From assembly GCA_960531495.1 (NCBI GenBank), contig CAUIJY010000075.1, forward strand, positions 1,302,001-1,366,000: a DNA stretch of 64,000 nt, written 5' to 3'. A program made the position numbers and the translations under genes. The number at the start of each line of letters is the position of its first letter. Position 1 is the stretch's first letter. Below the pieces are notes generated by a model that was not told the DNA's origin, made no database searches, and saw only the letters and a list, made by a program, of their open reading frames with translations. Shown here in pieces: positions 42,001 to 56,200 of the stretch. Source of the DNA: Zeus faber. Lineage: Eukaryota > Chordata > Actinopteri > Zeiformes > Zeidae.

Positions 42001-44469
42001 CTTTCAATATTTCTTTCATTCATTCTTTCTATCTTTCTTACTTTCAATCTTTCTTTGTTTAAATCTCTCTTTCAAACTTTTTTTCAAACTTTCAATCATT
42101 ATTTCAATCTTTCATTCTTTCCATTTTTCTTGCAATCTTTCTTTCAATTGTTTAATCTTTCAATGTTTCTTTCATTCTTTCTTTCAGTCTTTCAATCTTT
42201 TTTTCAATCTTTCTTTCATTCTTTCTTTCAATCTTTCTGTCCGTCATTCTTTCTTTCAGTCTTTCTTTCAATCAGTCAGTCATTCAATCTTTCTTTCTTT
42301 CAATCTTTCTTTCAATCTTTCTTTCATTCTTTAATTCAATCTTTGTTTCTTTCAATCTTTCAATCTTTCTTTAAATCTTTCTTTCAATCTTTCTTTCAAT
42401 CTTTCAATCTTTCTTTCATTCTTTCTTTCAATATTTCAATCTTTCAATCTTTCTTTCATTCTTTCTTTAAATCTTTCAATCTTTCTTTCATTCTTTCTTT
42501 CAATCTATCTTACTTTCAATCCATCTTTCTTTCAATATTTCTTCCAATCGTTCAATCTTTCTTTCATTCTTTCTTTCAATCTTTCTTTTGTTATTTCTTT
42601 CAATCTTTCTTTCAATATTTCTTTCAATCTTTCTTTCTTAAATCTTTCTTTCAATCTTTCTTTCAAACTTTCAATCATTATTTCAATCTTTCATTCTTTC
42701 CATTTTTCTTGCAATCTTTCTTTCAATTGTTTAATCTTTCAATCTTTCTTTCATTCTTTCTTTCAATATTTCAATCTTTCAATCTTTCTTTCATTCTTTC
42801 TTTAAATCTTTCATTCTTTCTTTCATTCTTTCTTTCAATCTATCTTACTTTCAATCTATCTTTCTTTCAATATTTCTTCCAATCGTTCAATCTTTCTTTC
42901 ATTATTTCTTTCAATCTTTCTTTTGTTATTTCTTTCAATCTTTCTTTCAATATTTCTTTCAATCTTTCTTTCAATCTTTCTTTCAAACTTTCAATCTTTA
43001 TTTCAATCTTTCAATCTTTCAATCTTTCTTTCAATCGTTCTTTAGATCTTTCAATCTTTCTTTCATTATTTCTTTCAATCTTTCTTTTGTTATTTCTTTC
43101 AATCTTTCTTCATTTCAATCTTTCTTTCCATCTTTCTTTCAATCTTTCTTTCATTCTTTCTTTCAATCTTTCAATCTTTCTTTCAAACTTTCAATCTTTC
43201 TTTCCATCTTTCTTTCAATCTTTCTTTCATTATTTCTTTCAGTCTTTCAATCTTTCTTTCAAACTTTCAATCTTTCTTTCAATCTTTCAGTCGTTCAAGC
43301 TTTCTTTCAATCTTTCTTTCAATCTTTCAATCTTCAGTCTTTCAATCTTTCTTTCAAACTTTCAATCTTTCTTTCAATCTTTCAGTCGTTCAATTTTTCT
43401 TTTATTATTTCTTTCAATCTTTCTTTCTTTCAATCTTTCTTTCCATCTTTCTTTCAATCTTTCTTTCATTCTTTCTTTCAATCTTTCTTTTTTCAATATT
43501 TCTTTCAATCTGTCAATTTTTCTTTCATTCTTTCATTCTTTCTTTCAATTGTTCTTTCATTCTTTCTTTCAATCTTTCTTTAAATATTTCAATCTTTCAA
43601 TCTTTCTTTCAATCTTTCAATCTTTCTTTCATTCTTTCTTTCAATCTTTCAATCTTTCTTTCATTCGTTCTTTCAATCTTTCAATCTTTCAATTTTTCTA
43701 TCTTTCAATATTTCTTCCAATCGTTCAATCTTTCTTTCATTATTTCTTTCAATCTTTCTTTTGTTATTTCTTTCAATCTTTCTTCATTTCAATCTTTCTT
43801 TCCATCTTTCTTTCAATCTTTCTTTCATTCTTTCTTTCAATCTTTCAATCTTTCTTTCAAACTTTCAATCTTTCTTTCCATCTTTCTTTCAATCTTTCTT
43901 TCATTATTTCTTTCAGTTTTTCAATCTTTCTTTCAAACTTTCAATCTTTCTTTCAATCTTTCAGTCGTTCAAGCTTTCTTTCAATCTTTCTTTCAATCTT
44001 TCAATCTTCAGTCATTCAATCTTTCTTTCAAACTTTCAATCTTTCTTTCAATCTTTCAGTCGTTCAATCTTTCTTTCAATCTTTCTTTCAATCTTTCAAT
44101 CATTCAATCTTTCAATCATTCAATCTTTCAATCTTTTTTTCTTTCAATCTTTCTTTCAATCTTTCTATCATTCTTTCCATCAGTCTTTCAATCTTTCTTT
44201 CAATCTTTCTTTCAATCTTTCTTTCATTCTTTCTTTCAATCTTTCTTTCAATCTTTCAATCTTTCTTTCAATATGTCTTTCAATCTTTCTTACTTTCAAT
44301 CTTTCTTTTTTAAATCTTTCTTTCAATCTTTCTTTCAAACTTTCATTCTTTATTTCAATCTTTCAATCATTCAATCTTTCTTTCATTCTTTATTTCAATC
44401 TTTCAATCTTTCAATCTTTCTTTCATTCTTTCTTTCAATCTTTCTTTCAATCTTTCAATCTTTCTTTCA
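39051..44469. repeat. Higher-order copy 2 (5419-bp unit)
   Basis: First of two adjacent copies of a 5419-bp unit. The anchor 'aaacattcaatc' with following 'ttcaatcgttctttctttc' occurs at 39102 and 44521. A marker substitution near 42080 ('aaactttttttcaaac') separates this copy from copy 3 ('aaactttctttcaaac'). Confidence 0.9.
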
Positions 44470-47400
44470 ATATTTCTTTCAATCTTTCTTTCTTTAAATC
44501 TTTCTTTCAATCTTTCTTTCAAACATTCAATCTTTCTTTCAATCTTTCAATCTTTCTTTCAATCTTTCATTCTTTCTTTCAATCTTTCAATCGTTCTTTC
44601 TTTCAATATTTCTTTCAATCTTTCAATCTTTCTTTCATTCTTTCATTCCTTCTTTCAATCTTTCTTTCATTATTTATTTCAATCTTTCTTTCATTCTTTC
44701 AATCTTTCTTTTATTCTTTTTTTCAATCTTTCAATCTTTCTTTCAATATTTCTTTCAATCTTTTTTACTTTCAATCTTTCTTTCTTTAAAACTTTCTTTC
44801 AATCTTTCTTTCAAACTTTCATTCTTTATTTCAATATTTCAATCTTTCAATCTTTCTTTCAATATTTCTTTCAATCTTTCTTTCTTTAAGTCTTTCTTTC
44901 AATCTTTCTTTCAAACTTTCAATCTTTATTTCAATCTTTCAATCTTTCAATCTTTCTTTCATTCTTTCTTTCAATATTTCAATCTTTCAATCTTTCTTTC
45001 ATTCTTTCTTTCAATCTTTCAATCTTTCTTTTGTTATTCTTTCAATCTTTCTTTCTTTCAATCTTTCTTTCAATCTATCTTTCAATCTTTCTTTCATTCT
45101 TTCTTTCAATCTTTCTTTTGTTATTCTTTCAATCTTTCTTTCTTTCAATCTTTCTTTCCATCTATCTTTCAATCTTTCTTTCATTCTTTCTTTCAATCTT
45201 TCTTTCTTTCAATCTTTCTTTCAATCTTTCTTTCAAACATTCAATCTTTCTTTCAATCTTTCAATCTTTCAATCTTTCTTTCAATCTTTCTTTCAATCTT
45301 TCAATCTTTCTTTCATTCTATCTTTCAATATTTCAATCTTTCAATCTTTCTTTCATTCTTTCTTTCAATCTTTCATCTTTCTTTCATTATTTCTTTCAAA
45401 CTTTCTTACTTTCAATTTTTCTATCTTTCAATATTTCTTCCAATCGTTCAATCTTTCTTTCATTATTCCTTTCAATCTTTCTTTTTTCAATCTTTCTTGC
45501 AATCTTTCTTTCAATTGTTTAATCTTTCAATCTTTCTTTCATTCTTTCTTTCAATATTTCTTTCAATCTTTCTTTAATTCTTTCATTCTTTCTTTCTTTA
45601 TTTCAATCTTTGTTTCATTCTTTCTTACAATCTTTCTTTCTTTCAATCTTTCTTTCAATCTTTCTTTCAATCTTTCTTTCAATCGTTCTTTCTTTCTTTT
45701 AGTCTTTCTTTCAATCTTTCAATTTTTCAATCTTTCTTTCATTCTTTCTTTTAATCTTTCAATCTTTCTTTCATTGAATCTTTCAATCTTTCTTTTTTTT
45801 TTTCAATCTTTCTTGCAATCTTTCTTTCAGTCTTTCAATATTTCTTTCAAACTTTAAATCTTTCTTTCAATCTTTCAATCTTTCAATCTTTCTTTCAATT
45901 TTTCTTTCAATCTTTCACTCTTTCTTTCATTCTTTCTTTCAATCTTTCAATCTTTCAATCTTTCTTTCATTCTTTCTTTCAATCTTTCAATCTTTCTTTC
46001 AATATTTCTTTCAATCTTTCTTTCAATATTTCTTTCAATCTTTCTTTCATTCAATCTTTCTTTCCATCTTTCTTTCATTCTTTCCTTCGAACTTTCAATA
46101 TTTCTTTCAATCTTTCTTTCAATTTTTCTTTTTTTCAATCTTTTTTCAATCTTTCTTTCATTCTTTCTTTCAATCTTTCAATATTTCTTTCAATCTTTCT
46201 TTCTTTTTTCAATCTTTCTTTCATTCTTTCTATAAATCTTTCTTTCTTTCAATCTTTCTTTCAATCTTTCAATCTTTCAATCTTTCTTTAATTCTTTTAT
46301 TCATTCTTTCTTTCAGTCTTTCAATCTTTCTTTATATCTTTCTTTCAATCTTTCTTTCAATCTATCAATCTTTCAATTTTTCTTTCATTCTTTCTTTCAA
46401 TCTTTATTACTTTCAATTTTTCTTTCAATCTTTCTTACTTTCATTCTCTCTTTCTTTCAATATTTCTTTCAATCTTTCAATCTTTCTTTCATTCTTTCAT
46501 TCTTTCTTTCAATTGTTCTTTCATTCTTTCTTTCAATTTTTCATTCTTTCTTTCAATCTTTCAATCTTTCAATCTTTCTTTCAATCTTTCTTTCTTTCAA
46601 TCTTTCTTTCAATCTTTCTTTCAATCTTCCTTTCATTCTTTCCTTCAGTCTTTCAATCTTTCTTTCAATCTTTCTTTTTTTCAATCTTTCTTTCAATCTT
46701 TCTTTCATTCTTTCTTTCAATCTTTCTTTCAAACTTTCAATCTTTCTTTCAATATTTCTTTCAATCTTTCTTACTTTCAATCTTTCTTTCTTTAAATCTT
46801 TCTTTCAAACTTTCAATCATTATTTCAATCTTTCAATCTTTCAATCTTTCTTTCAATCTTTCAATCTTTCTTTCAATATTTCTTTCAATCTTTCTTTCTT
46901 TAAATCTTTCTTTCAATCTTTCTTTCAAACATTCAATCTTTCTTTCAATCTTTCAATCTTTCAATCTTTCTTTCAATCTTTCTTTCAATCTTTCAATCTT
47001 TCTCTCATTCTATCTTTCAATATTTCAATCTTTCAATCTTTCTTTCATTCTTTCTTTCAATCTTTCAATCTTTCTTTCATTCTTTCTTTCAATCTTTCTT
47101 ACTTTCAATTTTTCTATCTTTCAATATTTCTTCCAATCGTTCAATCTTTCTTTCATTATTTCTTTCAATCTTTCTTTCTTTCAATCTTTCTTTCCAACTT
47201 TCTTTCAATCTTTCTTTCATTCTTTCTTTCAATATTTCTTTTTTCAATCTTTCTTCCAATCTTTCTTTCAATTGTTTAATCTTTCATTCTTTCTTTCAAT
47301 CTTTCAATCTTTCTTTAAATATTTCTTTCGATCTTTAATACTTTCAATCTTTTTTCAAACATTCAATCTTTCTTTCAATATTTCAATCTTTCAATCTTTC

Positions 47401-49930
47401 TGTCATTCTTTCTTTCAATCTTTCAATATTTCTTTCATTCATTCTTTCTATCTTTCTTACTTTCAATCTTTCTTTGTTTAAATCTCTCTTTCAAACTTTC
47501 TTTCAAACTTTCAATCATTATTTCAATCTTTCATTCTTTCCATTTTTCTTGCAATCTTTCTTTCAATTGTTTAATCTTTCAATGTTTCTTTCATTCTTTC
47601 TTTCAGTCTTTCAATCTTTTTTTCAATCTTTCTTTCATTCTTTCTTTCAATCTTTCTGTCCGTCATTCTTTCTTTCAGTCTTTCTTTCAATCAGTCAGTC
47701 ATTCAATCTTTCTTTCTTTCAATCTTTCTTTCAATCTTTCTTTCATTCTTTAATTCAATCTTTGTTTCTTTCAATCTTTCAATCTTTCTTTAAATCTTTC
47801 TTTCAATCTTTCTTTCAATCTTTCAATCTTTCTTTCATTCTTTCTTTCAATATTTCAATCTTTCAATCTTTCTTTCATTCTTTCTTTAAATCTTTCAATC
47901 TTTCTTTCATTCTTTCTTTCAATCTATCTTACTTTCAATCCATCTTTCTTTCAATATTTCTTCCAATCGTTCAATCTTTCTTTCATTCTTTCTTTCAATC
48001 TTTCTTTTGTTATTTCTTTCAATCTTTCTTTCAATATTTCTTTCAATCTTTCTTTCTTAAATCTTTCTTTCAATCTTTCTTTCAAACTTTCAATCATTAT
48101 TTCAATCTTTCATTCTTTCCATTTTTCTTGCAATCTTTCTTTCAATTGTTTAATCTTTCAATCTTTCTTTCATTCTTTCTTTCAATATTTCAATCTTTCA
48201 ATCTTTCTTTCATTCTTTCTTTAAATCTTTCATTCTTTCTTTCATTCTTTCTTTCAATCTATCTTACTTTCAATCTATCTTTCTTTCAATATTTCTTCCA
48301 ATCGTTCAATCTTTCTTTCATTATTTCTTTCAATCTTTCTTTTGTTATTTCTTTCAATCTTTCTTTCAATATTTCTTTCAATCTTTCTTTCAATCTTTCT
48401 TTCAAACTTTCAATCTTTATTTCAATCTTTCAATCTTTCAATCTTTCTTTCAATCGTTCTTTAGATCTTTCAATCTTTCTTTCATTATTTCTTTCAATCT
48501 TTCTTTTGTTATTTCTTTCAATCTTTCTTCATTTCAATCTTTCTTTCCATCTTTCTTTCAATCTTTCTTTCATTCTTTCTTTCAATCTTTCAATCTTTCT
48601 TTCAAACTTTCAATCTTTCTTTCCATCTTTCTTTCAATCTTTCTTTCATTATTTCTTTCAGTCTTTCAATCTTTCTTTCAAACTTTCAATCTTTCTTTCA
48701 ATCTTTCAGTCGTTCAAGCTTTCTTTCAATCTTTCTTTCAATCTTTCAATCTTCAGTCTTTCAATCTTTCTTTCAAACTTTCAATCTTTCTTTCAATCTT
48801 TCAGTCGTTCAATTTTTCTTTTATTATTTCTTTCAATCTTTCTTTCTTTCAATCTTTCTTTCCATCTTTCTTTCAATCTTTCTTTCATTCTTTCTTTCAA
48901 TCTTTCTTTTTTCAATATTTCTTTCAATCTGTCAATTTTTCTTTCATTCTTTCATTCTTTCTTTCAATTGTTCTTTCATTCTTTCTTTCAATCTTTCTTT
49001 AAATATTTCAATCTTTCAATCTTTCTTTCAATCTTTCAATCTTTCTTTCATTCTTTCTTTCAATCTTTCAATCTTTCTTTCATTCGTTCTTTCAATCTTT
49101 CAATCTTTCAATTTTTCTATCTTTCAATATTTCTTCCAATCGTTCAATCTTTCTTTCATTATTTCTTTCAATCTTTCTTTTGTTATTTCTTTCAATCTTT
49201 CTTCATTTCAATCTTTCTTTCCATCTTTCTTTCAATCTTTCTTTCATTCTTTCTTTCAATCTTTCAATCTTTCTTTCAAACTTTCAATCTTTCTTTCCAT
49301 CTTTCTTTCAATCTTTCTTTCATTATTTCTTTCAGTTTTTCAATCTTTCTTTCAAACTTTCAATCTTTCTTTCAATCTTTCAGTCGTTCAAGCTTTCTTT
49401 CAATCTTTCTTTCAATCTTTCAATCTTCAGTCATTCAATCTTTCTTTCAAACTTTCAATCTTTCTTTCAATCTTTCAGTCGTTCAATCTTTCTTTCAATC
49501 TTTCTTTCAATCTTTCAATCATTCAATCTTTCAATCATTCAATCTTTCAATCTTTTTTTCTTTCAATCTTTCTTTCAATCTTTCTATCATTCTTTCCATC
49601 AGTCTTTCAATCTTTCTTTCAATCTTTCTTTCAATCTTTCTTTCATTCTTTCTTTCAATCTTTCTTTCAATCTTTCAATCTTTCTTTCAATATGTCTTTC
49701 AATCTTTCTTACTTTCAATCTTTCTTTTTTAAATCTTTCTTTCAATCTTTCTTTCAAACTTTCATTCTTTATTTCAATCTTTCAATCATTCAATCTTTCT
49801 TTCATTCTTTATTTCAATCTTTCAATCTTTCAATCTTTCTTTCATTCTTTCTTTCAATCTTTCTTTCAATCTTTCAATCTTTCTTTCAATATTTCTTTCA
49901 ATCTTTCTTTCTTTAAATCTTTCTTTCAAT
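44470..49930. repeat. Higher-order copy 3 (5419-bp unit)
   Basis: Follows copy 2 head to tail at an exact 5419-bp offset, with very few differences seen by eye. It stops matching at about 49938, where 'aaacattc' becomes 'aaactttc' and a different arrangement begins. Confidence 0.9.
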
Positions 49931-52900
49931 CTTTCTTTCAAACTTTCAATCTTTATTTCAATCTTTCAATCTTCAATCTTTCTTTCAATCTTTCTTTCAA
50001 TCTTTCAATCTTTCTTTCATTCTTTCTTTCAATATTTCAATCTTTCTTTCATTCTTTTTTTCAATCTTTCAATCTTTCTTTAATTCTTTCTTTCAATCTT
50101 TCTTACTTTCAATTTTTCTATCTTTCAATATTTCTTCCAATCTTTCAATCTTTCTTTTGTTATTCTTTCAATCTTTCTTTCTTTCAATCTTTCTATCCAT
50201 CTATCTTTCAATCTTTCTTTCATTCTTTCTTTCAATCTTTCTTTTTTCAAACTCTCTTCCAAACTTTCTTTCAATTGTTTAATCTTTCAATCTTTCTTTC
50301 ATTCTTTCTTTCAGTCTTTCAATCTTTTTTTCATTCTTTCTTTCAATATTTCAATCTTTCAATCTTTCTTTCATTCTTTCTTTCAATCTTTCAATCTTTC
50401 TTTCATTCTTTCTTGCAATCTTTCTTTCAATTGTTTAATCTTTCAATCTTTCTTTCATTCTTTCCTTCAGTGTTTTAATCTTTTTTTCAATCTTTCTTTC
50501 ATTCTTTCTTTCAATCGTTCTTTCTTTCGTTTAGTCTTTCTTTCAATCTTTCAATTTTTCAATCTTTCTTTCATTCTTTCTTTTAATCTTTCAATCTTTC
50601 TTTCATTGTTTCTTTCAATCTTTCTTTCATTCTTTCTTTCATTCTTTCTTTCAATCTTTCTTTCAATCTTTCTTTCAATCATTCTTTCTTTCTTTTAGTC
50701 TTTCTTTCAATCTTTCAATTTTTCAATCTTTCTTTCATTCTTTCTTTTAATCTTTCAATCTTTCTTTCATTGTTTCTTTCAATCTTTCTGTCCATCTTTC
50801 TTTCATTCTTTCCTTCAGTCTTTCATTCTTTCTTTCAATATTTCTTTTTTCAATCATTCTTGCAATCATTCTTTCAATTGTTTAATCTTTCAATCTTTCT
50901 TTCATTCTTTCTTTCAGTCTTTCAATCTTTTTTTCAATCTTTCTTTCATTATTTCTTTCAATCTTTCTGTCCGTCATTCTTTCTTTCAGTCTTTCTTTCA
51001 ATCATTCAATCTTTCAATCTTTCCTTCTATCTTTCTTTCAATCTTTCTTTCATTCTTTATTTCAATCTTTGTTTCATTCTTTCTTTCAATCTTTCATTCA
51101 ATCTTTCTTTCAATCTTTCTTTCAATCTTTCTTTCAATCTTTCTTTCATTCTTTATTTTAATCTTTCAATCTTTCTTTAATTGTTTCTTTCAATCTTTCT
51201 GTCTTTCAATATTTCTTTCAATCTTTCAATCTTTCTTTTTTTTTCAATCTTTCTTTCAATCTTTCTTTTATTCTATCTTTAAATCTTTGTTTTTTCAATC
51301 TTTCTTGCAATCTTTCTTTCAGTCTTTCAATCTGTCTTTCAAACTTTCAATCTTTCTTTCAATCTTTCAATCTTTCAATCTTTCTTTCAATTTTTCTTTC
51401 AATCTTTCAGTCTTTCTTTCATTCTTTCTTTCAATCTTTCAATCTTTCAATCTTTCTTTCATTCTTTCTTTCAATCTTTCAATCTTTCTTTCAATATTTC
51501 TTTCAATCTTTCTTTCTGTCAATCTTTCTTTCCATCTTTCTTTCCATCTTTCTTTCATTCTTTCCTTCAGTCTTTCAATCTTTCTTTCAATCTTCTTTCA
51601 ATTTTTCTTTCAATCTTTCTTTCATTCTTTCCTTCAATCTTTCAATCTTTCTTTCAATCTTTCTTTCAATCTTTCATTCATTCTTTCTTTCAATCTTTCA
51701 ATCTTTCTTTCAATATTTCTTTCAATCTTTTTTACTTTCAATCTTTCTTTCTTTAAATCTTTCTCTCAATCTTTCTTTCAAACTTTCATTATTTATTTCA
51801 ATATTTCAATCGTTCAATCTTTCTTTCATTCTTTCTTTCAATCTTTCTTTCAAACTTTCAATCTTTCTTTCAATATTTCTTTCAATCTTTCTTTCTTTAA
51901 ATCTTTCTTTAAATCTTTCTTTCATTCTTTCTTTCAATATTTCAATTTTTCAATCTTTCTTTCATTCTTTCTTTTAATCTTTCAATCTTTCTTTCATTGT
52001 TTCTTTCAATCTTTCTGTCTTTCAATATTTCATTCAATCTTTCTTTCATTCCTTCTTTCAATCTTTCTTTCAAATTTTCTTTCAATCTTTCTTTTTTCAA
52101 TATTTCTTTCAATCTTTCTTTCATTCTTTCTTTCAGTCTTTCAAAATTTGTTTCAAACTTTCAATCTTTCTTTCAATCTTTCAGTCGTTCAATCTTTCTT
52201 TCAATCTTTCTTTGAATCTTTCAATCTTCAATCTTTCAATCTATCTTTCAGTCTTTCTTTCAATCATTCAATCTTTCAATCTTTCTTTCAATCTTTCTTT
52301 CTTTCAATCTTTCTTTCAATCTTTCTTTCATTCTTTCCTTCAGTCTTTCAATCTTTCTTTCAATCTTTCTATCAATCTTTCTTTCAATCTTTCTTTCAAT
52401 CTTTCTTTCATTCTTTCTTTCAATCTTTCTTTCAATCTTTCAATCTTTCTTTCAATATTTCTTTCAATCTTTCTTACTTTCAATCTTTCTTTCTTAAAAT
52501 CTTTCTTTCAATCTTTCTTTCAAACTTTCATTCTTTATTTCAATCTTTCAATCTTTCAATCTTTCTTTCATTCTTTCTTTCAATCTTTCTTTCAATCTTT
52601 CAATCTTTCTTTCAATATTTCTTTCAATCTTTCTTTCTTTAAATCTTTCTTTCAATCTTTCTTTCAAACTTTCAATCTTTATTTCAATCTTTCAATCTTT
52701 CAAACTTTCTTTCAATCTTTCTTTCAATCTTTCAATCTTTCTTTCATTCTTTCTTTCAATATTTCAATCTTTCAACCTTTCTTTCATTCTTTCTTTCAAT
52801 CTTGGAATCTTTCTTTAATTTTTTCTTTCAATCTTTCTTACTTTCAATTTTTCTATCTTTCAATATTTCTTCCAATCTTTCAATCTTTCTTTTGTTATTC

Positions 52901-53224
52901 TTTAAATCTTTCTTTCTTTCAATCTTTCTATCCATCTATCTATCAATCTTTTTTTGATTCTTTCTTTCAATCTTTCTTTTTTAAATCTTTCTTGCAAACT
53001 TTCTTTCAATTGTTTAATCTTTCAATCTTTCTTTCATTCTTTCTTTCAGTCTTTCAATCTTTTTTTCATTCTTTCTTTCAATATTTCAATCTTTCAATCT
53101 TTCTGTCATTCTTTCTTCCAATCGTTCAATCTTTCTTTTATTATTTCTTTCAATCTTTCTTTCTTTCAATCTTTCTTTCCATCTTTCTTTCAATCTTTCT
53201 TTCATTCTTTCTTTCAATCTTTCT

Positions 53225-56200
53225 TTTTTCAATATTTCTTTCAATCTGTCAATTTTTCTTTCATTCTTTCATTCTTTCTTTCAATTGTTCTTTCATTCTT
53301 TCTTTCAATTGTTCTTTCATTCTTTCTTTCAATCTTTCTTTAAATATTTCAATCTTTCAATCTTTCTTTCAATCTTTCTTTCAATCTTTCAGTCTTTCTT
53401 TCATTCTTTCTTTCAATATTTCAATCTTTCAATCTTTCTTTCATTCTTTCTTTCAATCTTTCAATCTTTCTTTCATTCTTTCTTTCAATCTTTCAATCTT
53501 TCAATTTTTCTATCTTTCAATATTTCTTCCAATCGTTCAATCTTTCTTTCATTATTTCTTTCAATCTTTCTTTTGTTATATCTTTCAATCTTTCTTTCTT
53601 TCAATCTTTCTTTCCATCTTTCTTTCAATATTTCTTTCATTCTTTCTTTCAATCTTTCTTTCATTATTTCTTTCAGTCTTTCAATCTTTCTTTCAGTCGT
53701 TCAATCTTTCTTTCAATCTTTCAATCTTCAATCTTTCAATCTATCTTTCAGTCTTTCAATCTTTCTTTCAAACTTTCAATATTTCTTTCAATCTTTCAGT
53801 CGTTCAATCTTTCTTTCAATCTTTCTTTCAATCTTTCAATCATTCAATCTTTCAATCATTCAATCTTTCAATCTTTCTTTCTTTCAATCTTTCTTTCATT
53901 CTTTCCTTCAGTCTTACAATCTTTCTTTCAATCTTTCTTTCATTCTTTCTTTCAATCTTTCTTTCAATCTTTCAATCTTTATTTCAATCTTTCAATCTTT
54001 CAATCTTTCTTTCATTCTTAATTTCAATCTTTCAATCTTTCAATCTTTCTTTCATTCTTTCTTTCAATCTTTCTTTCAATCTTTCAATCTTTCTTTGAAT
54101 ATTTCTTTCAATCTTTCTTTCTTTAAATATTTCTTTAATCTTTCTTTCAAACTTTCAATCTTTATTTCAATCTTTCTTTCAATATTTCAATCTTTCTTTC
54201 ATTCTTTCTTTCAATCTTTCAATCTTTCTTTAATTCTTTCTTTCAATCTTTCTTACTTTCAATTTTTCTATCTTTCAAAATTTCTTCCAATCGTTCAATC
54301 TTTCTTTCATTATTTCTTTCAATCTTTCTTTCTTTCAATCTTTCTTTCCATCTTTCTTTCCATCTTTCTTTCAATCTTTCTTTCATTCTTTCTTTCAATC
54401 TTTCTTTTTTCAATATTTCTTTCAATCTGTCAATTTTTCTTTCATTCTTTCATTCTTTCTTTCAATTGTTCTTTCATTCTTTCTTTCAATTGTTCTTTCA
54501 TTCTTTCTTTCAATCTTTCTTTAAATATTTCAATCTTTCAATCTTTCTTTCAATCTTTCTTTCAATCTTTCAGTCTTTCTTTCATTCTTTCTTTCAATAT
54601 TTCAATCTTTCAATCTTTCTTTCATTCTTTCTTTCAATCTTTCAATCTTTCTTTCATTCTTTCTTTCAATCTTTCAATCTTTCAATTTTTCTATCTTTCA
54701 ATATTTCTTCCAATCGTTCAATCTTTCTTTCATTATTTCTTTCAATCTTTCTTTTGTTATATCTTTCAATCTTTCTTTCTTTCAATCTTTCTTTCCATCT
54801 TTCTTTCAATATTTCTTTCATTCTTTCTTTCAATCTTTCTTTCATTATTTCTTTCAGTCTTTCAATCTTTCTTTCAGTCGTTCAATCTTTCTTTCAATCT
54901 TTCAATCTTCAATCTTTCAATCTATCTTTCAGTCTTTCAATCTTTCTTTCAAACTTTCAATATTTCTTTCAATCTTTCAGTCGTTCAATCTTTCTTTCAA
55001 TCTTTCTTTCAATCTTTCAATCATTCAATCTTTCAATCATTCAATCTTTCAATCTTTCTTTCTTTCAATCTTTCTTTCATTCTTTCCTTCAGTCTTACAA
55101 TCTTTCTTTCAATCTTTCTTTCATTCTTTCTTTCAATCTTTCTTTCAATCTTTCAATCTTTATTTCAATCTTTCAATCTTTCAATCTTTCTTTCATTCTT
55201 AATTTCAATCTTTCAATCTTTCAATCTTTCTTTCATTCTTTCTTTCAATCTTTCTTTCAATCTTTCAATCTTTCTTTCAATATTTCTTTCAATCTTTCTT
55301 TCTTTAAATATTTCTTTAATCTTTCTTTCAAACTTTCAATCTTTATTTCAATCTTTCTTTCAATATTTCAATCTTTCTTTCATTCTTTCTTTCAATCTTT
55401 CAATCTTTCTTTAATTCTTTCTTTCAATCTTTCTTACTTTCAATTTTTCTATCTTTCAAAATTTCTTCCAATCGTTCAATCTTTCTTTCATTATTTCTTT
55501 CAATCTTTCTTTCTTTCAATCTTTCTTTCCATCTTTCTTTCAATCTTTCTTTCATTCTTTCTTTCAATCTTTCAATCTTTCTTTCAATAGTTCTTTCAAT
55601 CTTTCTTTCTTTCAATCTTTCTTTCCATCTTTCTTTCCATCTTTCTTTCATTCTTTCCTTCAGTCTTTCATTCTTTCCTTCAGTCTTTCAATCTTTCTTT
55701 CAATCTTTCTTTCAATCTTTCTTTTTTTCAATCTTTTTTAATCTTTCTTTCATTCTTTCTTTCAATCTTTCAATCTTTCTTTCAATCTATCTTTCTTTTT
55801 TCAATCTTTCTTTCATTCTTTCTATGGATCTTTCTTTCTTTCAATCTTTCTTTCAGTCTTTCAATCTTTCTTTAAATCTATCTTTCAATCTTTCTTTCAA
55901 TCTTTCAATCTTTCAATTTTTCTTTTATTATTTCTTTCAATCTTTCTTTCTTTCAATCTTTCTTTCCATCTTTCTTTCAATCTTTCTTTCATTCTTTCTT
56001 TCAATCTTTCTTTTTTCAATATTTCTTTCAATCTGTCAATTTTTCTTTCATTCTTTCATTCTTTCTTTCAATTGTTATTTCATTCTTTCTTTCAATCTTT
56101 CTTTAAATATTTCAATCTTTCAATCTTTCTTTCAATCTTTCTTTCAATCTTTCAGTCTTTCTTTCATTCTTTCTTTCAATATTTCAATCTTTCAATCTTT

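Noticed and set aside
42055..44313. 752-codon open frame (and identical one at 47474-49732), plus many others of 100-700 codons in the array
   Set aside because: The 4-bp words contain no stop codons in any plus frame, so frames stay open by composition. Translations contain only F, S, L, I, N, Q words, overlap in several frames, and repeat with the DNA duplications. No start context, domain or codon bias.
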